DNA of 64,000 bases, from NCBI GenBank assembly GCA_025774555.1, contig JALGVT010000014.1, positions 1 through 64,000 on the forward strand. The letters are read 5' to 3'. The DNA comes from a candidate division LCP-89 bacterium (lineage in GTDB: Bacteria > Electryoneota > B3-LCP). Of the stretch, positions 16,748 to 25,100 are shown in pieces. Position 1 is the stretch's first letter; every line of letters starts with the position of its first letter. A program made the translations under genes and the position numbers. The notes beneath the pieces are model-generated. The model did not search any database, was not told the DNA's origin, and worked only from the letters and a program-made list of their open reading frames with translations.

Positions 16748-18943
16748 TTACTCGGTCTGATTTTCGCTGGTTTCCGAATTATCTGCTTCGGATTGAGTTC
16801 CTGCTTCTCCGGCGCTCTGAGTCGCGCCGTTATCTTCAATCATCTCATCGAGGGTAACAATATACTCTTCAACCTGTTTGAGACGTTCATATTTACGGTC
16901 AAGTTCGTCAAATTCCATGCCTCCCATCGCATATCTGCTGAAGCTGAAATCACTCCAGCGGTCAACGCGGGTTTGCAGCACTGGACGGCGTGAATTTTCT
17001 GAAAGCGTGACGTTCTCGTAACCGCGAGCTAAAATATCCTGCATCCGTTCAAGACGCAATCCGTACTCCAGCTTCTTTTCTGTTTGATCATCTTCTAACG
17101 CATTCTGATAAAGCTCTTTTGTCAATTCTATCGAAGTTACCAATTCGGTGATTTCCGATTCAAGGTTGGAGGAGAGGGTGTCTGCCAGGGTGTTAATGTA
17201 GCCAACCTGTGCTTCATGGTAATAGAGCGGAGTGGATTTCAGCCGTTCTCTACCGACTAATTTCAGTCGCTCCATTAAGGAATATATGCGATCTTCCTGA
17301 GCGAGGAAGTCTGCGATCAATGAAGCATCATCCTTAGATTGGATGGTGGCTTCCATCTCTTTATGCTCACAAACAAGTTTATCTAATAAAATCCTCTCAG
17401 CCACCAGTCTCTGCATGCCCGCATTGGCTTCCAATAATTCCGCCAGACTGATCCTCTTCAGGTTCAGAGTCAATTTGTTCCGGGCTCGTTTGTATTCCTC
17501 GAACATCTCAACGCTGCCGGAAGCGAAGACTTTTCCCTCAAGTGATCGGAGTTCCGCCAAAGCGTCATTGATACGGGCGCGCTCTTTCATGAAATTCTGC
17601 AGTTTCGACCGCCCCACTCCAGCGTCGAGCACCTCGTAGAAATAGTTCATCGCGCGGGCTTTCTCACCCATCTGCTCATAGCAATATCCGGTTAGTGAGC
17701 CCGCTTCGTAAATCTCCGTTGAGCGCGGATAAACCTGCAGCAGCTCTTCGGTACTCTTGGTGGTTTCCTCGTACATATCGAGCTGGTAGGCTATCCATGC
17801 CTTTCCCATCAGAACGCGGTCATAGAAAGGAGAATTCTCCTTAACGTCGTCGAATAACTGCGCCGCCTTATCGTAATCGCCCCATTCATAAAATATAAAA
17901 GCGAGTTTAATGCGGGCTTCGTCTGTTAAAATCCGCCAACGCTCGTATGACAATTTATCCTGTTTTAAGTCAACCATTCCAGACAGGACGTCGACGGCTA
18001 GAGCCCACTCTTCCAGAGCTGCATGACAATCCGACAAGAAATATCGTGACGCCAGATAACTCCTGCTCTTCTGATGAACACGCTCCAGTATCTCCACCGC
18101 GTTTTTGAAGTGCCCGTACTTGACTTCAGCCTGGGCGGCGCGCAGATGCACTCCCCCCATCTCTACTGGATCCCCGGGGAATCCTTCCTGTGAATAATTA
18201 CGATACAGTTTCAGAATATCCCGGTATTCACCTAAATCGAGCATCAGGCGCGAGGCGTTTTTATAACTTTCGGAACGAAACTCAGTGTTCGAATCCTGGC
18301 TTAGCAGAGCAAGTAAATAACCTAAAGCCGCGCCGTACCTGTTAAGTTGAACGTTGGCTTCACTCAGATAAAAGAGGATGTCCTCAACTTGCGTGTAACC
18401 ATAATCTTGCAGTAACCGGTCAAAGAGCAATATAGTTAATTCCCACTCCTCTTTGCCGTAATACTTCATAGCTCGTTCAAGCTCACATCGGAACATTCGC
18501 TGTTTCTGAGCTTCCGAGGCGTTTTCGATCAGGGTTGCGCGGACGCCCAAGATAAGCTGCAATCGACGCTGATACTCCCGCTCCTCAAATTCCACCCACA
18601 AACGGTAGCGCTCTGCCTGCTCTGCAGATGTGATATCCGGATCATCACGATCGAAGTGAATCGGTTCAACATCCCATAACGAACTGCTAAACCGCGGATT
18701 GACTCCCTCTTTCTTCAACTCTTTTAGTTCAGTAACCGTACACTGATAGAGAGTACTCAGGAATTCTTCTTTCTGAAGAAGTTCCCCGGCAAATCCCACG
18801 CTTCTATCGATGAAATAGCGCGTGCGGAGTTCTTCATATTCGGACGCGGCTGCCAGTCCCTGGAACAACACCAATCCGAGGATCATTGTTATTATCGCAG
18901 TCGCGAATGATGGAGTGTTACCGGTACTACGATTGTTGCGCAT
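16748..18943 (-). CDS. Periplasmic TPR-repeat protein, first gene of the Exb/TPR operon
   Basis: A 731-residue protein with an N-terminal signal (FATAIITMILGLVLFQGLAAA) and TPR-like helical repeats from about residue 150 to 450 (ILFYLSEANVQLNRYGAALGYLL, FIFYEWGDYDKAAQLFDDV, YEAGSLTGYCYEQMGEKARAM), followed by long charged coiled-coil helices up to about residue 690. The C-terminus is acidic and of low complexity. The ATG at 18943 is preferred; a TTG five codons earlier (18958) is possible. It is the promoter-proximal gene of a same-strand run of eight genes ending with the TonB-like transducer. TPR plus coiled coil suggests an assembly scaffold; the exact role is unknown. Confidence 0.78.
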   Translation of the reverse strand: MRNNRSTGNTPSFATAIITMILGLVLFQGLAAASEYEELRTRYFIDRSVGFAGELLQKEEFLSTLYQCTVTELKELKKEGVNPRFSSSLWDVEPIHFDRDDPDITSAEQAERYRLWVEFEEREYQRRLQLILGVRATLIENASEAQKQRMFRCELERAMKYYGKEEWELTILLFDRLLQDYGYTQVEDILFYLSEANVQLNRYGAALGYLLALLSQDSNTEFRSESYKNASRLMLDLGEYRDILKLYRNYSQEGFPGDPVEMGGVHLRAAQAEVKYGHFKNAVEILERVHQKSRSYLASRYFLSDCHAALEEWALAVDVLSGMVDLKQDKLSYERWRILTDEARIKLAFIFYEWGDYDKAAQLFDDVKENSPFYDRVLMGKAWIAYQLDMYEETTKSTEELLQVYPRSTEIYEAGSLTGYCYEQMGEKARAMNYFYEVLDAGVGRSKLQNFMKERARINDALAELRSLEGKVFASGSVEMFEEYKRARNKLTLNLKRISLAELLEANAGMQRLVAERILLDKLVCEHKEMEATIQSKDDASLIADFLAQEDRIYSLMERLKLVGRERLKSTPLYYHEAQVGYINTLADTLSSNLESEITELVTSIELTKELYQNALEDDQTEKKLEYGLRLERMQDILARGYENVTLSENSRRPVLQTRVDRWSDFSFSRYAMGGMEFDELDRKYERLKQVEEYIVTLDEMIEDNGATQSAGEAGTQSEADNSETSENQTE

Positions 18944-18958
18944 ATTCCGCCAGGACAA

Positions 18959-19301
18959 TTTTTATGTAGCTGTCAGTATGCGAGGAGTAGATTCTTGGGG
19001 TAGATGGTAGTAAAGAGGAGCCCCCCCCATAAAATTCTGTGATCAGTGATGGATAACTGGTTCCCCGCCTGTGAGGAGCAATTCCCCCCTGTGCCATTTA
19101 TCCACTTCGTACATGCATAAAGTATATTATATTTTTCGATGGATGTCAAGGAAATTTTATCTGTTTTAGGGCGGTCGTTATTCTGAAATGTGCGCTCATT
19201 AGAGGCGTTCTAAAGGGATGTGTTGAGCGGCATTCTGCTTGGCTGCTCGGGAAGGTTTTGAGTTTTGTGCTTTAAATTTTAAGTTATAATTACCATCATT
19301 C
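18959..19301. other. Intergenic region upstream of the TPR/Exb operon
   Basis: About 340 bp with no credible gene. It contains a run of C residues near 19020 and a strong minus-strand promoter at 19121-19149, giving a leader of about 170 nt for the operon. No riboswitch or other structured RNA was recognised, and no clear terminator of the upstream C25 peptidase gene was seen. Confidence 0.6.
19121..19149 (-). promoter_or_regulatory. Strong sigma70-type promoter of the TPR/Exb operon
   Basis: On the minus strand a perfect -35 TTGACA (19144-19149) and a -10 TATACT (19121-19126) are separated by exactly 17 bp. It points toward the TPR gene that starts at 18943. Confidence 0.72.
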
Positions 19302-22300
19302 CTACCGTATCTTTATCATTTTCTCAAGTCGTTCAACCTGCTCCTGTCCGCTGCGCGCTATAATCTTATATAGATATGCGCCGTTTGACAACCGGTCGCC
19401 CTGCTGGTCATGCCCATCCCAGAGGATGTCATCATTATAGCCTACTTGGCCTTGATAAGTATCAGTCCAGATCAACCTGCCCGCAACGGTGAACACCTTG
19501 ATCGTGATGACCGCTTCCCTGGACAGACTGAAGGTGAAGCTTGTCTCATCGCAGCCGGGGTGATTATAATACAACGGGTTATCCAGCACCAGTTCACCCA
19601 GTTTGATCATAAAAAAAACAGAGTCTTCAGACAGATTGTTGAGATAATCCTGAGCGGAAGCTAAAAATCTCCACTCTCCGGCAGGCAGAGAATCACTGAA
19701 AACGACCTGGATTTCATGTCCCCCTGTCGAATCTGGCGGGTCAAGCAACTCCGATGACCAATCGAGATCCCACTCGCCGTTCGGAACAGGAATCGGATAG
19801 CCGAGAGCATCCGTCAATTGTGTTAGACTGAAGATGAGCTGATTCTCTGATGTAATAATCTCCTTGTTGTCAGAAACCGTGCATGTGATCTGAACGGGGT
19901 TATCGATAAATTCACCGCTGCTGAAGTTCGATCCGAGATCGATTTCAATCACCGGCGGTTCACTGTCTAAGGTGTCTTCTGGAACTGGATCTTCAAATAT
20001 AAAGGCGGCGGCAGGATCTCCCAGGAGCGTAAAAATATCGACCACGTCCCCCGTATTGCCTGCTGTGCTATAATAGATCCACTTTGCTCCTGCAGCAGCC
20101 GCTCCGAATTGGAGACTGTCCCGCTCAAAGAAAGTTTTGAAAATACAGTCATTGATGAGCGCATTGTTGTTCTGAAAACCCAAGGCGGTATTGGACCAGT
20201 ATGCAATAGCCCCACCAGTCTCCTTTAAAATGAATTCTTCCCCAAATCCATGTGTGTTAGAGAAAATGCCTGTAAAACAGGAAAAGGCGGTTACAAAAGG
20301 AAGACGGCTGCCGTTGTTTAGTAGAGAGATCTCAGACTGGTCAAGTGTCTCCCACATCTGGTTGCCGGCATGACCGATATAATTGATCATTGCAGCGCCC
20401 TGATCGATATAATCTATCAGCCGAACGCTGCTCCCCTGATACTGTTCATAGCCAGCGGATGGATTTGAATAGACGCGATTAGGTTCGTACCATTCCGGGA
20501 AATAAGAATCTATTAGATTCTGAGCGATACTGTCAAAAACAACTCCATCAACCGTGTCAATATTTGCTCCATTGGAGACAATAACCTGGCTCCGCCAGTA
20601 TCCCGGCGGCGCACTTCCATAGGAGATCGTTTTATTTACGAGGATTTCTGTCTCTTCCGGGGTGTTTACCGGAAACCTGCCGATGAAACAGTCAGGCAGT
20701 GGATTGGTTGTATCGGATACCGAAGTGAACCAGTTATCGGACGATGTCTCGCCCCACTTGTATGACATAAAGGAATGCGTGGGGACATAATCAATATAGG
20801 AAAGCGTATCGTTATCTTTATAGTCCCAGGAAGCATCGCCCACGAGCAGAACGAACGCCGGGATATTCCCCTGATAGTTTAGATATGCGTATTGAATGAA
20901 ATCGAAGATAGCCTGAGGAGTTTTCAGACCGTATGAGAATTCATCATATACGTCGCTGATCTGTGCTGTTAAAACCTCGTATCCCATCCCCTGATAATGG
21001 TTTGACAGCGGCTGTATAGAAGAATAGAAATCCTCGTGCGTGATTATCAAATAATCAGCTTCATGATTCGGACTTTTCAAGTTACTCGGCGATTCAGGAA
21101 TAATCTCTGGAGTCAGCCAGCTTCCCTGCCCGGCGACAAAGTAGTAGGTGGTATCCAGCGCGGAATCCTGAAACGCGAGGCTGCCGCTGTTGTAATCAAA
21201 GTCAACAAGCCGCTCCATTCGAGTTAGATTCCACAACTCTACTGTAGTATCCTGTAAGCCGGTAAGCTCATATTTTATCAAGCCGGATTGCATATTCTGG
21301 GGATTTTCAAAGAGCAGCGTATCGTTGATAACGCTGTAATCGCGCCAGTAATCTACTTTGAACCAATCCAGAAAGAAAGCGTTTGGATCGACGCCGGTGA
21401 CAGCCTCCGCATAAAATATCAGTTCGTTCGGCTGCTGCGTGCGGATAGTGTCCCAGGGAACCCCGGTGGTTGCGATAAACTGCTCCTGCTGGCTGAAAAT
21501 ACTATTGATGGCGGGGTAACCATTCCAGGTGACCAATACCTGGTGATCATTATAGACATATTTATTATATGTGTAGCCTCGCAAGGAAACCGACAGCCCG
21601 TAGGATTGCCCCTGCACTAATACAAGACCCGGTAGATCCAGAAGATAGGAAAACTGTGGGTTGTACGTCACGTCGAGCTTCAGCCAGACCCAATGGTCGA
21701 TGTCATCATCCAGAGGAGCTGCTCCAAATTTCTCGTATATGACGTCAAATTCAGCCCATGTATGTGCTTTGAATTCAGTTGCAAGATCCGCGTTGCCGGG
21801 CGCGGCTGAACGCTCACCGACCCTTAAGCCGGGTACTCCTCCCCAATCCAGCCAATAAACATTGGTATCGGTGTAGATGTTTTTATGGGTATAAGTTCCG
21901 CGCGGAAAGATGCCATAAAATAAGATATAATCGTCCGCGTTGAATTCGCCGTCCCATTCACCCTCAACTCTGATCGGGAGCTGTTCGCCTGCCAGGTAAA
22001 TTTTTAAAGTCTGCGGATCGAAGTCAGGCGTAATACCCGCTTCGATTAAATCCGAATAGGTGATGGTATATAAACCATCGTGTTTTACGAGAATTTTATA
22101 TTGACCGTAATTCTCAGCCGCATCAGGCTTCGCGCCGGAAGGTTTCTCCTGCCATCCGCGAGCTTGATTGTAGTTGATAATAGTCTTCTTCGATAAAGCC
22201 TCGCCGTATGGGTCGGATACAAAACCGCCTCTTCGACCACCCTTGAATGTGATGCGTATGCGGAGTTTTTGAGCTACCAGAGCTTCTCCGCGGGCAATCT

Positions 22301-22796
22301 GAACTTGTACTGGAAATATCCGTATTGGAACGACCTGGAAAGTGCGCATCATAGCGTGCTTGCCAAGGCTGACCCATTGTGCAGGATATGGCAAAGTCGA
22401 AGCATACTGAACCCGGTCGGCGTAATGGTGTTCTTCAGGATTCCTGCCATAAGGATCTGTCGAGAGTGTTGGCGAGGGCAGCGGATTGACCAGTGAAATT
22501 GGTCGCGTAGTGATATTCTCTACCGTAAAACTGACTTCCGCTTCCGGTGGGACAGCGAGCCAGATTCCGCAAGAGGGCAGCGCCGGCTTCCCTGCTTCGG
22601 TCAGATGATGCCAGCCCGGCACAATAAGCTCTGAGAACGTCCCCTCAGGTAGATTGCGCGACTGAATTTTAAATTCGGGTAGATTTACCTCGATAACTGC
22701 TCCGCTGCGGTCACACGATACGAGGTTCACGCCAGGAGGAGATGTCGCTGCTAATAGAAGAGTAGGAAAAAGCAGGCAAACTGCAATAACTTTCAT
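19302..22796 (-). CDS. PorU-like C25 (gingipain-family) peptidase
   Basis: A 1164-residue secreted protein. After a signal peptide (VIAVCLLFPTLLLAA) come beta-rich N-terminal domains, then a C25 peptidase domain at roughly residues 590-880. It carries the catalytic His in NYIGHAGNQMW (His809) and Cys in TAFSCFTGIF (Cys840), plus the typical VLLVGDASWDYK and PTHSFMSY segments. The end (ITIKVFTVAGRLIW, NGAYLYKIIARSG, MIKIR) is a FlgD-like/T9SS-type C-terminal domain. Domain order and length match PorU, the sortase that trims sorting domains from type IX secretion cargo and links them to surface glycolipid. The ATG at 22796 is chosen because it directly precedes the signal; an upstream TTG at 22844 is less likely. 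The gene stands alone; four sorted proteins in the window are plausible substrates. Confidence 0.83.
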   Translation of the reverse strand: MKVIAVCLLFPTLLLAATSPPGVNLVSCDRSGAVIEVNLPEFKIQSRNLPEGTFSELIVPGWHHLTEAGKPALPSCGIWLAVPPEAEVSFTVENITTRPISLVNPLPSPTLSTDPYGRNPEEHHYADRVQYASTLPYPAQWVSLGKHAMMRTFQVVPIRIFPVQVQIARGEALVAQKLRIRITFKGGRRGGFVSDPYGEALSKKTIINYNQARGWQEKPSGAKPDAAENYGQYKILVKHDGLYTITYSDLIEAGITPDFDPQTLKIYLAGEQLPIRVEGEWDGEFNADDYILFYGIFPRGTYTHKNIYTDTNVYWLDWGGVPGLRVGERSAAPGNADLATEFKAHTWAEFDVIYEKFGAAPLDDDIDHWVWLKLDVTYNPQFSYLLDLPGLVLVQGQSYGLSVSLRGYTYNKYVYNDHQVLVTWNGYPAINSIFSQQEQFIATTGVPWDTIRTQQPNELIFYAEAVTGVDPNAFFLDWFKVDYWRDYSVINDTLLFENPQNMQSGLIKYELTGLQDTTVELWNLTRMERLVDFDYNSGSLAFQDSALDTTYYFVAGQGSWLTPEIIPESPSNLKSPNHEADYLIITHEDFYSSIQPLSNHYQGMGYEVLTAQISDVYDEFSYGLKTPQAIFDFIQYAYLNYQGNIPAFVLLVGDASWDYKDNDTLSYIDYVPTHSFMSYKWGETSSDNWFTSVSDTTNPLPDCFIGRFPVNTPEETEILVNKTISYGSAPPGYWRSQVIVSNGANIDTVDGVVFDSIAQNLIDSYFPEWYEPNRVYSNPSAGYEQYQGSSVRLIDYIDQGAAMINYIGHAGNQMWETLDQSEISLLNNGSRLPFVTAFSCFTGIFSNTHGFGEEFILKETGGAIAYWSNTALGFQNNNALINDCIFKTFFERDSLQFGAAAAGAKWIYYSTAGNTGDVVDIFTLLGDPAAAFIFEDPVPEDTLDSEPPVIEIDLGSNFSSGEFIDNPVQITCTVSDNKEIITSENQLIFSLTQLTDALGYPIPVPNGEWDLDWSSELLDPPDSTGGHEIQVVFSDSLPAGEWRFLASAQDYLNNLSEDSVFFMIKLGELVLDNPLYYNHPGCDETSFTFSLSREAVITIKVFTVAGRLIWTDTYQGQVGYNDDILWDGHDQQGDRLSNGAYLYKIIARSGQEQVERLEKMIKIR

Positions 22797-22968
22797 GGCA
22801 ATTGATTCTAAGTCTTCTGTGACAGGTTTATCCTTAATATACAAACTTTTACTGATTATTTCACCACTTTTTTACAAAAAAAAGCCATAAACTGCAACAC
22901 CCCGCATGAAAATGAACAATCAACGCTATTTAGGCGGTGTTATCTACATGTGAAACCGGCGCCGAGGG

Positions 22969-22997
22969 TTGATTATTCAGCAAAAATTTGTTATATT
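22969..22997 (+). promoter_or_regulatory. Promoter of the small Cys/His protein gene
   Basis: TTGATT (22969-22974) and TATATT (22992-22997) are separated by 17 bp. They lie about 30 nt before the ATG at 23029, which has TTGGAG just upstream as ribosome site. Confidence 0.5.
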
Positions 22998-23028
22998 ATA
23001 TTCAAATCATCATCTATTTGGAGACGTC

Positions 23029-23244
23029 ATGTATATCGCTGATCTACGTAACAATGTCATTCATGATATGTCGCGCCCTTCCTACGAATGTCATATCCAT
23101 GACATTCCTAAAGATAAGATGAAGAAGATCTATACACTCGATACCATCAAGCGAATGATCGATTCAGACCATACTCCCCGGTTTCATGGATGTCAGTACT
23201 GCATGCCTGACTACTATTACTTCGACATGAATAAGATATTCTGA
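23029..23244 (+). CDS. Small Cys/His protein, possible zinc binder
   Basis: A 71-residue protein with its own promoter and a TTGGAG ribosome site 6 nt before the ATG. It has no signal peptide. The pattern YECHIHDIP in the first half and FHGCQYCMPD near the end gives Cys, His, His, then His, Cys and Cys, which could make one zinc site; the C-terminus is aromatic (DYYYFDMNKIF). I do not recognise the family. A longer frame from 22969 has no ribosome site and runs through the promoter. Coding is supported by the promoter, ribosome site and composition. Confidence 0.6.
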   Translation: MYIADLRNNVIHDMSRPSYECHIHDIPKDKMKKIYTLDTIKRMIDSDHTPRFHGCQYCMPDYYYFDMNKIF

Positions 23245-23414
23245 ACAGGATAAATGCCTGTTTGTAAATATCGCAGGCTGCCCGGCGGACCAGTATTTTA
23301 TATTCCGAACATAGAAGAAGAATACTTAATTCCGTATTCGCTTGAGCAATTCCAACCCACTGCTATTTCTTCTTATCACAGCCAGCATGCTCTATCCAAT
23401 TGTTTTAACTTCTC

Positions 23415-23582
23415 TCCATCGGCTGTTCAATCTGGCACTGGTGTCATACAATGGAGCGCATATTATATAAGAATACAGAAACTGCCTCTCTGATGAATGA
23501 CGCCTTCGTGTGCATTAAGGTCAATAGAGAGAAGATACCCAATATAAACAATGTTTATATGAGAGTCTGCCGACGACTCTGA
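23415..23582 (+). pseudogene. Remnant of a DUF255/YyaL thioredoxin-domain protein
   Basis: Reading from 23415 gives SIGCSIWHWCHTMERI, later MNDAFVCIKVNREK and NNVYMRVC, then a stop. This aligns with the N-terminal thioredoxin-like domain of the YyaL/SPATA20 (DUF255) family, whose consensus is IGYSTCHWCHVMExE, FVxIKVDREERPD and YM. The first Cys of the CHWCH motif is Trp here. Traces of the preceding QHAHNPVxW region may lie in a different frame near 23380 (QHALSN). The rest of the roughly 700-residue protein is absent, so this is a decayed fragment. The remaining bases between 23245 and 23688 contain nothing else that I recognise. Confidence 0.6.
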
Positions 23583-23688
23583 TAGATGAGATATTAGAAG
23601 CATTAGATAAATAAGGTGGATCCCTCAACCCTGTTACCGAGTTCCACAGTCAGGTAATGAGATGTTTTCCAACAGATAAGGTCACGCC

Positions 23689-24471
23689 ATGTCATGGGAT
23701 AGTCGCTCTCTGGGATTGTTCACACTCACGCCTCCACAGTCGAAAAGACTCATCGCTGAAGCCGCTGCCGTTCATCCAGCCATCGTAAACGCACTGCAGA
23801 AAGGCACGATCGTGATCGGTAGAGGCACAACCAATTCCTATATTGCCACTCGGTTTCTTGGTAATGATTTCGACGAAGAGAAATTTGCAGCCGGCATTAT
23901 CCGTAACGGTGAATTAGAGATCGTTCCCAAGGATGAACGACTGCCTGCTGTGGTTCTGAAGAGAGGCAGTGTCGTCGATGAAGATCCGCAGAAAGCCATT
24001 GAGGAATTTAATAAAGATGACGTTCTGATTAAGGGGGGAAACGCCATTGATCCCGACGGCGTTGTCGGTGTCTTGCTCGGTTCCCGTGTCGGAGGCACAA
24101 TCGGCAAATCGCTGGGGATCATCACCGCAAGAGGCGCCAAACTGATAATGCCGATTGGCTTGGAAAAGCTAATTCCGTCTGTCCATGAAGCGGTAGAATA
24201 TATGGGTATCGACCGCATAAATTATTCCACGGGGGAAAAAGCCGGCTTGATGCCTGTGGTCGGAGCCGACGTCATCACTGAGATAGAAGCTATAAGGATG
24301 CTCACCGGCGTGGAGGCAACCATGGTCGCGGCTGGGGGCTGGGGGGATTCTCAGGGTTCGGTAGTCCTATCGATCACTGGGGAACAGGAGCAGGTGGAAA
24401 ATACGATCCAATGGGTCGAATTTATCAAGGGGAGAAGGCAATCTCAGCCCAAATCGACTCGATTTCCTTAA
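23689..24471 (+). CDS. Conserved-looking protein of unknown function (possible ISOCOT-like fold)
   Basis: A 260-residue soluble protein without signal or membrane helices. I do not recognise a named family. Segments KGTIVIGRGTTNSYIA (about residues 38-53), DVLIKGGNAIDPDG (112-125) and GSRVGGTIGKSLG (131-143) resemble the phosphosugar-binding loops of the ISOCOT group (DeoR sensor domains, ribose-5-phosphate isomerase, eIF2B-like enzymes), where a GxGTT loop and a GAxAIxxDG loop occur in this order. That is only weak inference. Codon use and the absence of a close neighbour suggest an independent metabolic or regulatory gene; a small gene at 24586 follows on the same strand. Confidence 0.6.
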   Translation: MSWDSRSLGLFTLTPPQSKRLIAEAAAVHPAIVNALQKGTIVIGRGTTNSYIATRFLGNDFDEEKFAAGIIRNGELEIVPKDERLPAVVLKRGSVVDEDPQKAIEEFNKDDVLIKGGNAIDPDGVVGVLLGSRVGGTIGKSLGIITARGAKLIMPIGLEKLIPSVHEAVEYMGIDRINYSTGEKAGLMPVVGADVITEIEAIRMLTGVEATMVAAGGWGDSQGSVVLSITGEQEQVENTIQWVEFIKGRRQSQPKSTRFP

Positions 24472-24585
24472 CAAATATATGACCTGCTATTGTCATAAGA
24501 AATATTTATTCGATTTGCGGTGCAACCTTTCCCGCTAACGTGTCGTCTAATTGTTAGAAGCAGAAAAATAACAGCCGGGGGAGAG

Positions 24586-24789
24586 ATGCAGGAAATAGAA
24601 GCTTTAAAGATTTTGCAGAGACACCAGATTCCGTACAGTAAATCTGGAGTGAAAGGCGTAGCTGCACTGCTGAGGAAGAGTGAAGTCGATCAGCAGAAAC
24701 TCCGCAAACTCGGTTTTCGCATCAGCAATATGATCGGAGATCAACTGGTTGTATTCTATAAAGGAGGTCGCTTCGGTCTCATTCTATAA
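24586..24789 (+). CDS. Small protein of unknown function (67 aa)
   Basis: A basic 67-residue protein starting at the ATG at 24586, with GGGGGAG just upstream. The sequence (EALKILQRHQIPYSKSG, KLGFRISNMIGDQLVVFY) looks like a compact alpha/beta or helix-turn fold, but no family is recognised. An upstream ATG at 24520 gives 22 more residues of unlikely composition. It follows the ISOCOT-like gene by 114 nt, so cotranscription is possible, and is closed by the hairpin at 24831. Confidence 0.5.
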   Translation: MQEIEALKILQRHQIPYSKSGVKGVAALLRKSEVDQQKLRKLGFRISNMIGDQLVVFYKGGRFGLIL

Positions 24790-24830
24790 GTTTTTCGCAT
24801 CGCGGATCAGTCCTCCGCTTATACATAGGT

Positions 24831-24853
24831 AAACCCGCCCTGATGGGCGGGTT
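24831..24853 (+). terminator. GC-rich hairpin, probable terminator
   Basis: AAACCCGCCC, a TGAT loop and GGGCGGGTTT form a 10-bp perfect stem followed by ATTGCT. The T-run is only three to four bases, partly inside the stem, so strength is moderate. It follows the small gene ending at 24789. Confidence 0.6.
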
Positions 24854-24869
24854 TATTGCTCCAAATCAA

Positions 24870-24980
24870 ATGAGTAATTCTAACCTAAAAAAACCTGGGG
24901 AGGGAGCATGTTGCTGTGGCGGAGGTGGAGGACTCCGCCCCGGGGATCTTGGCAACGATAACTCCTCCCCCATTTATTGA
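24870..24980 (+). CDS. Possible 36-residue peptide with CCC-GGGGG motif
   Basis: A short frame from the ATG at 24870 reads MSNSNLKKPGEGA, then three Cys, five Gly and LRPGDLGNDNSSPIY. The composition is unlike random sequence in this region and would suit a metal-binding or post-translationally modified peptide. There is no good ribosome site before the ATG and no modification enzyme nearby, so this may be chance. Apart from this, the 310 bp between 24790 and 25100 hold only the hairpin at 24831. Confidence 0.22.
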   Translation: MSNSNLKKPGEGACCCGGGGGLRPGDLGNDNSSPIY

Positions 24981-25100
24981 ATAACACGTAATAAATTATT
25001 GCATGAGCGAAAGAGACTGTTCTCTTGCTGCTGTATTATATGATACGGTATAAAAAGCCAGATTGTTGCAGTCAATCGTCAAATATTTGTATTTATATCC

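Noticed and set aside
19126-19149. Perfect TTGACA and TATAAT on the minus strand
   Set aside because: Their spacing is only 12 bp; the overlapping TATACT with a 17-bp spacer is the better -10 and is the one annotated.
23254-23493. 79-codon frame after the small Cys/His gene
   Set aside because: No ribosome site; it crosses frames with the DUF255 remnant, which explains its partial protein-like look.
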